From: JBHHWH01 sp046756405
GTDB taxonomy: Bacteria; Actinomycetota; Acidimicrobiia; Spongiisociales; ZC4RG35
NCBI GenBank assembly: GCA_046756405.1
Contig: JBHHWH010000111.1
Span: forward strand, 1 to 5,880
DNA length: 5,880 nucleotides
Reading direction: 5' to 3'
Shown: piece by piece, positions 1-5,880 of the stretch
Layout: each line of letters begins with the position of its first letter
Position numbering within the stretch: position 1 is the stretch's first letter
The notes under the pieces: generated by a model
What the model saw: the letters and a program-made list of their open reading frames with translations, nothing else
The model's database searches: none
Told to the model about the DNA's origin: nothing
Translations under genes and position numbers: made by a program

Positions 1-1
1 C

Positions 2-514
2 ATCGAACGCCCCGTCTACCGGGACGACCGGGGTTTCTTCACCGAGTCGTACCACCATGCCGAATTCGAGGAGGCGGTCGGACATCCGGTCTCCTTCGTC
101 CAGGACAACCACTCCCGGTCGAAGCGGGGTGTGCTGAGGGGTCTCCACTACCAGCTTCCTCCGGCGGCCCAGGGGAAACTGGTGCGGGTGGTGCGGGGAG
201 CAGTCTTCGACGTGGCGGTGGACATCCGCCGCTCCTCCCCCACCTTCGGCGAGTGGGTGGGCTACGAGCTGAGCGAGGACAACTTCGCCCAGCTCTGGAT
301 ACCCCCCGGCTACGCCCACGGGTTCCTGGTGCTCACAGATGTCGCCGACGTGTTGTACAAGACCACCGACTACTACGCGCCCGACCTGGAGAGGACGATC
401 CGCTGGGACGACCCCAACATCGGCATCGCCTGGCCCCTGGGCGGAGAAGCACCGATTCTCTCCCCCAAGGACGCCGCCGCTCCTAGTCTCACCGCAGCCG
501 AAGTCTTCGAATAG
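2..514 (+). CDS. rfbC: dTDP-4-dehydrorhamnose 3,5-epimerase (5' end missing)
   Basis: This cupin-fold cytosolic enzyme (RmlC) epimerises C3 and C5 of dTDP-4-keto-6-deoxyglucose, the third step of dTDP-L-rhamnose synthesis. The frame is open from base 2, giving 170 visible residues against roughly 180-200 for the family, so about 10-20 N-terminal residues and the start codon lie left of the window. The fragment has the DDRGFFTE segment near its start, then QDNHSRSKRGVLRGLHYQ, where the His (visible residue 49) is the expected catalytic base. QGKLVRV contributes the conserved Lys (residue 59). LYKTTDYY supplies the active-site Tyr (residue 119), and IRWDDP the conserved Asp. The GTG at 131 is internal to the conserved core and is not the start. 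The gene ends with TAG 8 nt before rfbB and is clearly part of the same operon. The identification is secure; only the N-terminus is unknown. Confidence 0.96.
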   Translation: MERPVYRDDRGFFTESYHHAEFEEAVGHPVSFVQDNHSRSKRGVLRGLHYQLPPAAQGKLVRVVRGAVFDVAVDIRRSSPTFGEWVGYELSEDNFAQLWIPPGYAHGFLVLTDVADVLYKTTDYYAPDLERTIRWDDPNIGIAWPLGGEAPILSPKDAAAPSLTAAEVFE

Positions 515-522
515 GGGAAGGA

Positions 523-1494
523 ATGGGCAGAAAGTACCTTGTCACTGGGGGAGCCGGATTCATCGGATCCAACTTCGTCCGCTACCTGCTGGCCCACGAG
601 CCCGACTGCGAGATCACCAACCTCGACGCCCTCACCTACGCCGGAGTGCCCGCCACCGTCGACGAGCTAGACGAAGCCCCCAACCACCACTTCGTCAAAG
701 GGGACATCTGCGATGCCGAACTGGTGGATCAGGTGATGGCGGGCCACGACGTGGTGGTCCACTTCGCCGCCGAGAGCCACGTGGACCGTTCCATCGCCGG
801 ACCGAGCCCCTTCCTCCAGACCAACGTGGTGGGAACCGGGGTGCTGTTGGATGCCGCCCTTCGTCACCGGGTGGGCCGGTTCGTCCATGTCTCCACCGAC
901 GAGGTGTACGGCTCGGTGGCAGAGGGCTTCGCCCCTGAGGACGCTCCCCTCGACCCCTCCTCTCCCTACTCCTCCTCCAAGGCAGGCTCGGACCTGCTGG
1001 CCCTCTCCTATCACACCACCTTCGACTACGACGTGGTGGTGACCCGCTGCACCAACAACTACGGGCCCTACCAGTTCCCGGAGAAGGTGATTCCTCTTTT
1101 CGTCACCAACCTGATGGAAGGAAAGAAGGTCCCCCTCTACGGAAACGGGCGTAACGAGCGGGACTGGCTGTATGTGGAGGACCACTGCTCGGCGCTGCAC
1201 CTGCTGGTCGATCGAGGCGAGGCCGGGGAGATCTACAACATCGGAGCCAACGCTCAGCTGCCCAACATCGAGCTGACCCAGGCGATCCTCGACGCTTTCG
1301 GGCTGGACGAGTCGTGGATCGAATGGGTGCCCGACCGTCTGGGTCACGACTTCAGATATGCGGTGGACTCTTCGAAGGTGCGGGCCTTGGGCTGGGAGCC
1401 GGCGCATCGTTTCGAAGACCGACTGGCGGAGACCATCGAGTGGTACCGGGCCCGCGAGGACTGGTGGCGTCCCCTCAAAGGGAGCGTGACGTGA
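523..1494 (+). CDS. rfbB: dTDP-glucose 4,6-dehydratase
   Basis: RmlB is an extended short-chain dehydrogenase/reductase that uses bound NAD+ to convert dTDP-glucose to dTDP-4-keto-6-deoxyglucose. At 323 residues it is at the short end of the usual length but complete. The Rossmann motif TGGAGFIG is at residues 8-15. HFAAESHVDRS follows, and the dehydratase-specific Thr-Asp-Glu triad sits in STDEVYGS (T125, D126, E127). The catalytic YxxxK pair is Y149/K153 in PYSSSKAGSD. The substrate-binding segments NNYGPYQFPEK and GNGRNERDWLYVEDH are typical of the family. The ATG at 523 is preceded by a purine-rich GGGGAAGGA, and the protein begins right before the first beta strand, so the start is well supported. 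The stop overlaps the GTG of rfbA by 4 nt. The TDE triad separates it from UDP-glucose 4-epimerases of the same fold. Confidence 0.97.
   Translation: MGRKYLVTGGAGFIGSNFVRYLLAHEPDCEITNLDALTYAGVPATVDELDEAPNHHFVKGDICDAELVDQVMAGHDVVVHFAAESHVDRSIAGPSPFLQTNVVGTGVLLDAALRHRVGRFVHVSTDEVYGSVAEGFAPEDAPLDPSSPYSSSKAGSDLLALSYHTTFDYDVVVTRCTNNYGPYQFPEKVIPLFVTNLMEGKKVPLYGNGRNERDWLYVEDHCSALHLLVDRGEAGEIYNIGANAQLPNIELTQAILDAFGLDESWIEWVPDRLGHDFRYAVDSSKVRALGWEPAHRFEDRLAETIEWYRAREDWWRPLKGSVT
1478..1484 (+). promoter_or_regulatory. Ribosome binding site of rfbA
   Basis: AAGGGAG lies 6 nt before the GTG at 1491, inside the last codons of rfbB. It is a near-ideal Shine-Dalgarno sequence and decides the start of rfbA in favour of this GTG over upstream in-frame codons. 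Confidence 0.8.
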
Positions 1495-2360
1495 AGGGGA
1501 TCGTGCTGGCGGGAGGAGCCGGAACCCGGCTGGATCCGATCACCCGGGTGGCGTCTAAGCAGCTCCAGCCGGTCTACGACAAGCCGATGATCTACTACCC
1601 GCTGGCGACGCTGTTCGAAGCAGGGATCAGAGAGATCCTGTTGATCTCCACCCCCGACGACATCCCCCGCTTCGAGGACCTGTTAGGCGACGGGAGCCAG
1701 TGGGGGGTGAGCATCGGCTACGCGGTCCAGCCGGAGCCAAAGGGGATCGCCCAAGCTTTCCTCATCGGCGAGACCTTCATCGGAGACGACCCGGTGGCGT
1801 TGATCCTCGGTGACAACGTCTTCTACGGAAAGCTGGGAGTGGACGAGATCGCCGGCACCTTCGAAGACGGGGCGGTGATCTTCGGTTATCCGGTGCGGGA
1901 CCCCCGCCGGTACGGGGTGGTGACCCTGGACAACGGACGACCGGTCTCGCTGGAGGAGAAACCCGCCGACCCGGCGTCGAACCTGGCCATTCCCGGCCTC
2001 TACTTCTACGACAATCAGATCGTCGAGATCGCCAGGAATCTGGAGCCGTCAGACCGGGGGGAGCTGGAGATCACCGACGTCAACCGGACCTACCTGGACA
2101 AAGGTCTGCTGCGGGTGGTGCGCCTGGGCCGGGGGATCGCCTGGCTGGACTCCGGCACCCCGGACAGTCTGCTGGAGGCGGCCAACTTCATCGCCACTAT
2201 CGAGCGCCGTCAGGGCTTCAAGATCGCCTGCCTGGAGGAGATCGCCTACCAGAAGGGATTCATCGACCGCCAGCATCTGTACGAACTGGTGAAGCGGATG
2301 CCCCGGTCTAACTACCGGACGTATCTGGAAGAACTCCTCGGAGCCGACCAGGCCCCGTGA
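1491..2360 (+). CDS. rfbA: Glucose-1-phosphate thymidylyltransferase
   Basis: RmlA condenses dTTP and alpha-D-glucose-1-phosphate to dTDP-glucose and pyrophosphate, the committed first step of the pathway. From the GTG at 1491 the product has 289 residues, matching the roughly 290 expected. The nucleotide-binding signature GGAGTRLDP is at residues 8-16, followed by SKQLQPVYDKPMIYYPL. The metal-binding Asp is D108 in GDNVFYG. EEKP (155-158) and WLDSGT (218-223, with D220 the second metal ligand) complete the active site. The frame is open further upstream, to a possible start at 1314, but that extension would lie entirely inside rfbB and has no family similarity. The GTG at 1491 has an excellent Shine-Dalgarno site 6 nt upstream. 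It overlaps the rfbB stop as GTGA and its own stop overlaps rfbD the same way, suggesting translational coupling. Confidence 0.97.
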   Translation: MKGIVLAGGAGTRLDPITRVASKQLQPVYDKPMIYYPLATLFEAGIREILLISTPDDIPRFEDLLGDGSQWGVSIGYAVQPEPKGIAQAFLIGETFIGDDPVALILGDNVFYGKLGVDEIAGTFEDGAVIFGYPVRDPRRYGVVTLDNGRPVSLEEKPADPASNLAIPGLYFYDNQIVEIARNLEPSDRGELEITDVNRTYLDKGLLRVVRLGRGIAWLDSGTPDSLLEAANFIATIERRQGFKIACLEEIAYQKGFIDRQHLYELVKRMPRSNYRTYLEELLGADQAP

Positions 2361-3199
2361 TCGCCGTACTCGGCGCCGGCGGACAACTGGGGTCGGCGTT
2401 CTGTCGTCTTCTCGGTGCTGCCGCTCACCCGGTGACCCGAGCAGAGCTGGACCTCACCGACCTGGCGGCGATCCAGCCCTGGATGGAGGCCCGCAGACCG
2501 GAGGTGGTGGTCAACTGCGCTGCCTACACCGCGGTGGATGCCGCCGAGGAAGACGAGGCCACCGCCCGGAGGGTCAACGCCGATGCGGTGGGCGTGCTGG
2601 CGGAGGCGGCCCGAGACTCAGGTGCTCGCTTGGTCACCTTCTCCACCGACTACGTCTTCGACGGCACCAAACCAGAGCCCTACGTGGAGTCCGACCCGCC
2701 CCACCCCATGTCGGCGTATGGACGCACCAAAGCGGAGGGGGAACGTCTCGCCCTGGAAGCCAACCCGGAGGCCCTGGTGGTACGCACCTCCTGGGTGCTG
2801 TCGGGCACCCACCCCAACTTCGCCGCCACCATGCTCAGGCTGATCCGTCAGGGCCCGGTGCAGGTGGTGAACGACCAGCGAGGAAGGCCCACCATCGTCG
2901 ACGACCTGGCTCCGGCCACCCTGGCCTGTGTGGAAGCAGGGGCCTACGGCATCGTCCACCTCACCAACCAGGGGGAAACCACCTGGTACGGGCTGGCCTG
3001 CGAGATCGCGCAGATCGCCGGTCTCGACCCCGACCGGGTGAGTCCCTGCACCACGGAGGAGTTCCCCCGGCCGGCGCCCCGGCCGGCCAACTCGGTGCTG
3101 GACAGCGAACGCCTCGAGGGCCTGGGAGTGGCGGCCCTCCCCCACTACCGGCCCTCTCTGGAGCGGGTGGTCGCTGACCTGGTAGCAAGGGGGTTCTGA
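2357..3199 (+). CDS. rfbD: dTDP-4-dehydrorhamnose reductase
   Basis: RmlD uses NAD(P)H to reduce dTDP-4-keto-L-rhamnose to dTDP-L-rhamnose, the last step of the pathway. The 280-residue length is normal. The protein opens directly with the Rossmann strand and glycine motif GAGGQLG (residues 6-12), so the GTG at 2357 is the natural start. The conserved NCAAYTAVDAAEED follows, then STDYVFDGT with T97. The catalytic YxxxK pair is Y121/K125 in SAYGRTKAEGE. VVRTSWVLSG and, near the C-terminus, RPAPRPANSVLD are also family hallmarks. The start codon overlaps the rfbA stop by 4 nt (GTGA). Only a weak purine-rich site is seen upstream, so expression probably depends on coupling to rfbA translation. 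The stop abuts the ATG of the next gene. Nothing suggests loss of function. Confidence 0.96.
   Translation: MIAVLGAGGQLGSAFCRLLGAAAHPVTRAELDLTDLAAIQPWMEARRPEVVVNCAAYTAVDAAEEDEATARRVNADAVGVLAEAARDSGARLVTFSTDYVFDGTKPEPYVESDPPHPMSAYGRTKAEGERLALEANPEALVVRTSWVLSGTHPNFAATMLRLIRQGPVQVVNDQRGRPTIVDDLAPATLACVEAGAYGIVHLTNQGETTWYGLACEIAQIAGLDPDRVSPCTTEEFPRPAPRPANSVLDSERLEGLGVAALPHYRPSLERVVADLVARGF
3187..3193 (+). promoter_or_regulatory. Ribosome binding site of the 3200 glycosyltransferase gene
   Basis: AAGGGGG lies 6 nt before the ATG at 3200 and within the final codons of rfbD. It supports the ATG that directly follows the rfbD stop (TGAATG) as the start of the glycosyltransferase and argues for co-expression with the rhamnose genes. 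Confidence 0.75.
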
Positions 3200-4897
3200 A
3201 TGACCACCTACCTGCTGACGTCCTCGGATCCAAGGGCCGCGGCCAGCCTGGAACACGCCCGCCGGGCCCTCCACGCCGCCGGTGTCGACGTGGTCGACCT
3301 GGAGGTGGAAGACGACACCCTTCCCCTCCGCGACCGTCAAGGGCGGCGGCTGGCAAGCCTGTTCCGGCACACTCCGGAGCCGCTGCTGCGGGCATGGCGG
3401 GTGGCGCGCAACCTGGCCTGGGCAACCAAACCCGGGGATGTGGTAGTGGCCAGCGACGCCGGCGGCCTCGCCGGAGTGTTCGCTCTCATGCAGGCTTCCA
3501 GTCCGGCCGAAGAGCGCCGGCGGCTATGGACGGTGGCCGGCGACTCCGCCTACCTGGAGCTGAGACTGGTCGCCCGGGCCCACGAAGGCCTCCCCCGGCC
3601 GGTGGAGTCAGAAGTGGACTGGGAGATCACCCAGTACCGGTTCTCCGGGCGGGTCCTGGCCACCTCACCCCGGGCGATAGCCGAGCTGGCCCGGATCGGC
3701 GTGGAGGCGGAGTCGGTGGAACCGCAAGAGACCTTCGCCGCCCCGCCCTTGGAGACACCACCCGCCGAGTGGTGGGTCCCGGGGCCGGTAGGCCGCCGCA
3801 ACCAGACCGGAGAGATACTCCGCGCCCTCACCTCGGTGCCCGGCGCGGCGGCGACGCTCACCAACCGCGACGCCGGAGACCGGATCTGGACCGGCACCAC
3901 CTGGGAAGCGCTCCGTCATGTCCGGGAGGTGCTCGGCGAGCGGATCAAGCGCGGAGACCGGCCCACCTCCCGGCCCGACGTGGTCGTCATCGGAGACCCC
4001 TACGCCTGTCCCAACCGGGCTACCCGGGACCTGGTCCGCCAGGGGATACCGGTGGTGGTCCCGGCGGGAAGTGTCTGCTCGCTGCTCTGGCCGGAAGCCC
4101 CTCAGTGGGAGACCGCCGACGAGCTGGCGGCCATCCTCCGGGGGAAGGCGCCGGTCACATCCTCGGCGCCGGCTGTTGCTGACATGAAGTCGGTGCTCCG
4201 GGAAAGCCCGGCGACAAAGGTCTCGGTGGGAATCCCGGTCTTCCGGGACGTCCGCTTCCTCGACGAGTGCGTGGAGTCGGTGCTGGACCAGGAGCTGGCA
4301 CCCCACGAGATCATCCTTGTCGACGACGGCTCCGACTCGGCGGAGGTGGATCGGGCCCTCGCCGCATGGGAGGAGCGGGACAACCGGATCAGGGTCATCC
4401 GCACCGGGAACCGGGGAGTGTGCGTGGCCCGCAACACAGCCCTGGAGGCGATGGACGGAGACAGCTTCGTCTTCGTCGACTCTGACGACATCCTCGAGCC
4501 TGGCTTTCTCGCCCGGACCGCGGAGATGCTACGGGGAGACGACCGGCTGTGGGCGGTGGCCACCTGGACCCGCTTCTTCGGCACCTACGAGGGAGTGGAG
4601 GCGAAACCGCCCTTCGACGCCCGGGTGGGGATGCGGGAGAACCCGATCATCTCCACCGCGGTGCTGGTGGACATGGCGGTCAGGGAAGAGGGGATCCGTT
4701 TCGCCCCCGACCTGGCTTTCCTCTACTGCGAAGACTGGCACTTCTGGTCTCAGATCGTTGCCGCCGGAGGAGCCTTCGGCCTGGTCCCCGAACCGCTGGT
4801 GGGACACCGGGTGCACACCAGCTCCGGAGGTTTCTTGCGTACCGAACTGGGTCAGGCCCTGGGCAAGACCCGGGCCACCGAGCCGCTCAGGAGCTGA
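3200..4897 (+). CDS. Two-part glycosyltransferase: GT-B-like N-terminus plus GT2 (GT-A) C-terminus
   Basis: This 565-residue protein probably transfers a sugar during surface glycan assembly. Residues from about 341 to 540 form a family 2 (GT-A) domain. They start with VSVGIPVFRDVRFLDECVES, then carry the nucleotide-binding LVDDGSDS (D375, D376), RGVCVARNTALEAM, the metal-binding VDSDD (D427-D430) and CEDWHFW (E511, D512), where an acidic residue normally acts as catalytic base. Residues 1 to about 330 look like a worn GT-B fold. PGDVVVASDAGGLAGVFAL (near D80) and RVLATSPRAIAELARIGVE resemble the first Rossmann domain. PDVVVIGDPYACPN (from 259) to RQGIPVVVPAGS resembles the end of a GT4 sugar-nucleotide domain, but without the EX7E glutamates. 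No signal peptide or membrane span is evident, so it is likely cytosolic or peripheral to the membrane. Its place at the end of the rhamnose operon suggests, but does not prove, a rhamnosyltransferase. The GT2 assignment is firm; the N-terminal reading is inference. Confidence 0.85.
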   Translation: MTTYLLTSSDPRAAASLEHARRALHAAGVDVVDLEVEDDTLPLRDRQGRRLASLFRHTPEPLLRAWRVARNLAWATKPGDVVVASDAGGLAGVFALMQASSPAEERRRLWTVAGDSAYLELRLVARAHEGLPRPVESEVDWEITQYRFSGRVLATSPRAIAELARIGVEAESVEPQETFAAPPLETPPAEWWVPGPVGRRNQTGEILRALTSVPGAAATLTNRDAGDRIWTGTTWEALRHVREVLGERIKRGDRPTSRPDVVVIGDPYACPNRATRDLVRQGIPVVVPAGSVCSLLWPEAPQWETADELAAILRGKAPVTSSAPAVADMKSVLRESPATKVSVGIPVFRDVRFLDECVESVLDQELAPHEIILVDDGSDSAEVDRALAAWEERDNRIRVIRTGNRGVCVARNTALEAMDGDSFVFVDSDDILEPGFLARTAEMLRGDDRLWAVATWTRFFGTYEGVEAKPPFDARVGMRENPIISTAVLVDMAVREEGIRFAPDLAFLYCEDWHFWSQIVAAGGAFGLVPEPLVGHRVHTSSGGFLRTELGQALGKTRATEPLRS

Positions 4898-5880
4898 CGA
4901 AGCTCTCCCAGAGGGCCGCGGCCACCGAGTCGGCGGCGGCCATCCACGCCTTGGCCCGGGTGATCGCCTCGTCGCGGTGGTCGAGGAGCCGTCTCGCCGC
5001 GGCGGCGATGGCCTCGGGGTTGTCGGCCTCGTCGACCGTGGTCAGCTCCCACAACTCCGGGTCGTCTTTGAACACCGAGGAGACCCGGGAGATGAGACAG
5101 GGAACCCCCGCCAGGTAGGACTCCTGGGGGGTGGAAGGGTGACATTCGGAGAGGGTGACATAGAGGTTGAGGTCCACCGACCCCTGGAGGGAGACGAACT
5201 CGGCCCAGGGAAGCTCACCGTGTTCGACGATCGACAGAGAGTCGAGGTAGGTGTTGGCGGGGCGGGTCATGACATGGGCTACCGAACGGTCGAGGAGGGC
5301 TGTGGCGAGGAGCTGGGTGGTGACGTTCTTCCGCCAGAAGGGCTCGGCGAACACCCCCACGTGGAGCCCCTCCCCCAGGTCACGGCGTTCCAGATTCGGA
5401 AGCTGAGGAACCCGGTTGGGAACGTGGGTGACGGGATGGCCGAGGGCGGTGAAGGCGGCGGCGACACCGTCTTTGCCCATGCCCACTCCGGCGAGGACCC
5501 CTTCGGCGGCCAGGGACAGCACCTCGTCGACGACGGCCGCCTCGCCCGGCTCGGCGCCGTGCTGGGCGGGTGAGGAGTGCAGCACCGCCTTTGCTCGTAT
5601 CCCCCGGGCGGCCAGGGCCCGCACTAGGCCGGCAGCCCCCGGGGGCCAGCCCTGGACGACCACGCAACCGGCGGAGGCGAGACCGTCGACCAGGACGCCG
5701 CTCCAGCGGGTTAGGTCGTCGCACTCGATCACCGGAGTGGCGAAGCCGTAGGCGACGGTGCGGATCCCCCGCCAGTCGGGGTGACAGACCTGGACCACAG
5801 CTCCCGCCTCGAGACGGTCCCAGCTCCCGAAGGAGAGGTGCGGCTCCCGTCCTGGGCGATCGCCGCGGAGGCGGCGGAAC
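4887..5880 (-). CDS. GT4-type (GT-B) glycosyltransferase, 5' end beyond the window
   Basis: A minus-strand gene encodes a probable retaining glycosyltransferase of family 4 type. The frame is open to the right edge (first whole codon at 5879), giving 330 visible residues. A GTG at 5798 with a close GGGAG upstream would give 303 residues, but the open reading continues plausibly past it, and GT4 proteins usually have 350-400, so a start outside the window is more likely. Counting from 5798, VCHPDWRGIRTVAYG resembles an N-domain strand and loop, and GVFAEPFWRKNVTTQLL contains the R156/K157 phosphate-contact type segment. LSECHPSTPQESYLAGVPCLIS holds a perfect EX7E pair (E218, E226) that contacts the donor. 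The tail ALWESFVSS overlaps the last codons of the convergent plus-strand glycosyltransferase gene by 11 nt. Donor and acceptor are unknown. Its regulatory region is not in the window. Confidence 0.82.
   Translation of the reverse strand, partial: FRRLRGDRPGREPHLSFGSWDRLEAGAVVQVCHPDWRGIRTVAYGFATPVIECDDLTRWSGVLVDGLASAGCVVVQGWPPGAAGLVRALAARGIRAKAVLHSSPAQHGAEPGEAAVVDEVLSLAAEGVLAGVGMGKDGVAAAFTALGHPVTHVPNRVPQLPNLERRDLGEGLHVGVFAEPFWRKNVTTQLLATALLDRSVAHVMTRPANTYLDSLSIVEHGELPWAEFVSLQGSVDLNLYVTLSECHPSTPQESYLAGVPCLISRVSSVFKDDPELWELTTVDEADNPEAIAAAARRLLDHRDEAITRAKAWMAAADSVAAALWESFVSS

Noticed and set aside
667..1407. A 246-codon minus-strand open frame opposite rfbB.
   Set aside because: It is fully antisense to an unmistakable rfbB. 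The product is Val/Gly/His-rich and low in complexity, with no domain signature, so it mirrors rfbB codon usage.
1314..1490. A 5' extension of rfbA by 59 codons.
   Set aside because: The extension lies wholly within rfbB and shows no nucleotidyltransferase similarity. The GTG at 1491 gives the correct family length and has a strong Shine-Dalgarno site.
3067..3086. GC-rich inverted repeat CCGGCC / GGCCGG in rfbD.
   Set aside because: It encodes the conserved RPAPRPA segment of RmlD, and the symmetry follows from Pro/Arg/Ala codon choice in GC-rich DNA.
2618..3370. A 250-codon minus-strand open frame opposite rfbD and the start of the glycosyltransferase.
   Set aside because: It crosses two well-supported plus-strand genes, has no family motif and no sensible ribosome binding context. 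It is a composition artefact.
4891..4905. Small inverted repeat GAGCT-GACGA-AGCTC at the convergent junction, considered as a bidirectional terminator.
   Set aside because: The stem is only 5 bp (6 with a G-T pair) and no T-run follows on either strand, so it is likely chance within coding sequence.
4873..4929. Direct repeat GGCCACCGAG at 4873-4882 and 4920-4929.
   Set aside because: It is ten bases with no further extension, and each copy falls in coding sequence of a different gene. There is no sign of a duplication or attachment site.
4317..5573. A 418-codon plus-strand open frame spanning the junction of the two glycosyltransferase genes.
   Set aside because: It runs out of frame through the GT2 domain and then antisense to the GT4 gene. 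The product is rich in Arg, Pro and Gly with no recognisable motif, as expected of a shadow frame in GC-rich coding DNA.

Overview
The window is a bacterial cell-surface polysaccharide (dTDP-L-rhamnose) locus. The DNA is strongly G+C-rich throughout, with G/C favoured at third codon positions. Coding density is close to 100%. Clear Shine-Dalgarno sites are present and two of the six genes start with GTG. This fits a high-GC actinobacterium (Actinomycetota). That placement rests on composition and protein flavour only, and a high-GC member of another phylum cannot be excluded.

Bases 2-4897 hold five tightly packed plus-strand genes that look like one operon: rfbC (its start lies off the left edge), rfbB, rfbA, rfbD and a 565-residue glycosyltransferase. 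The first four are the complete enzyme set for dTDP-L-rhamnose synthesis. RfbA joins glucose-1-phosphate and dTTP to give dTDP-glucose, RfbB oxidises and dehydrates it, RfbC epimerises C3 and C5, and RfbD reduces the product to dTDP-L-rhamnose. Junctions are 8 nt apart (rfbC/rfbB), overlapping by 4 nt as GTGA (rfbB/rfbA and rfbA/rfbD), and directly abutting as TGAATG (rfbD/glycosyltransferase). The key catalytic motifs of all four enzymes are present, so the pathway looks functional.

The fifth gene joins an N-terminal region resembling a degenerate GT-B glycosyltransferase to a C-terminal GT-A family 2 glycosyltransferase domain with all its expected acidic motifs. By position it is a candidate rhamnosyltransferase or other glycan-assembly enzyme, but its donor and acceptor cannot be read from sequence.

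Bases 4887-5880 hold a convergent minus-strand gene that runs off the right edge. It has a textbook EX7E motif and a WRKN segment, so it is a GT-B family 4-type glycosyltransferase. Its stop region overlaps the end of the plus-strand glycosyltransferase gene by 11 nt, leaving no intergenic space for an ordinary terminator.

There is no non-coding stretch longer than 8 nt between genes, and no RNA gene, mobile element, CRISPR array or convincing promoter is visible. The region reads as a normal nucleotide-sugar cassette. The fused glycosyltransferase and the overlapping convergent 3' ends are the only points that merit a second look, and nothing here amounts to a new system.
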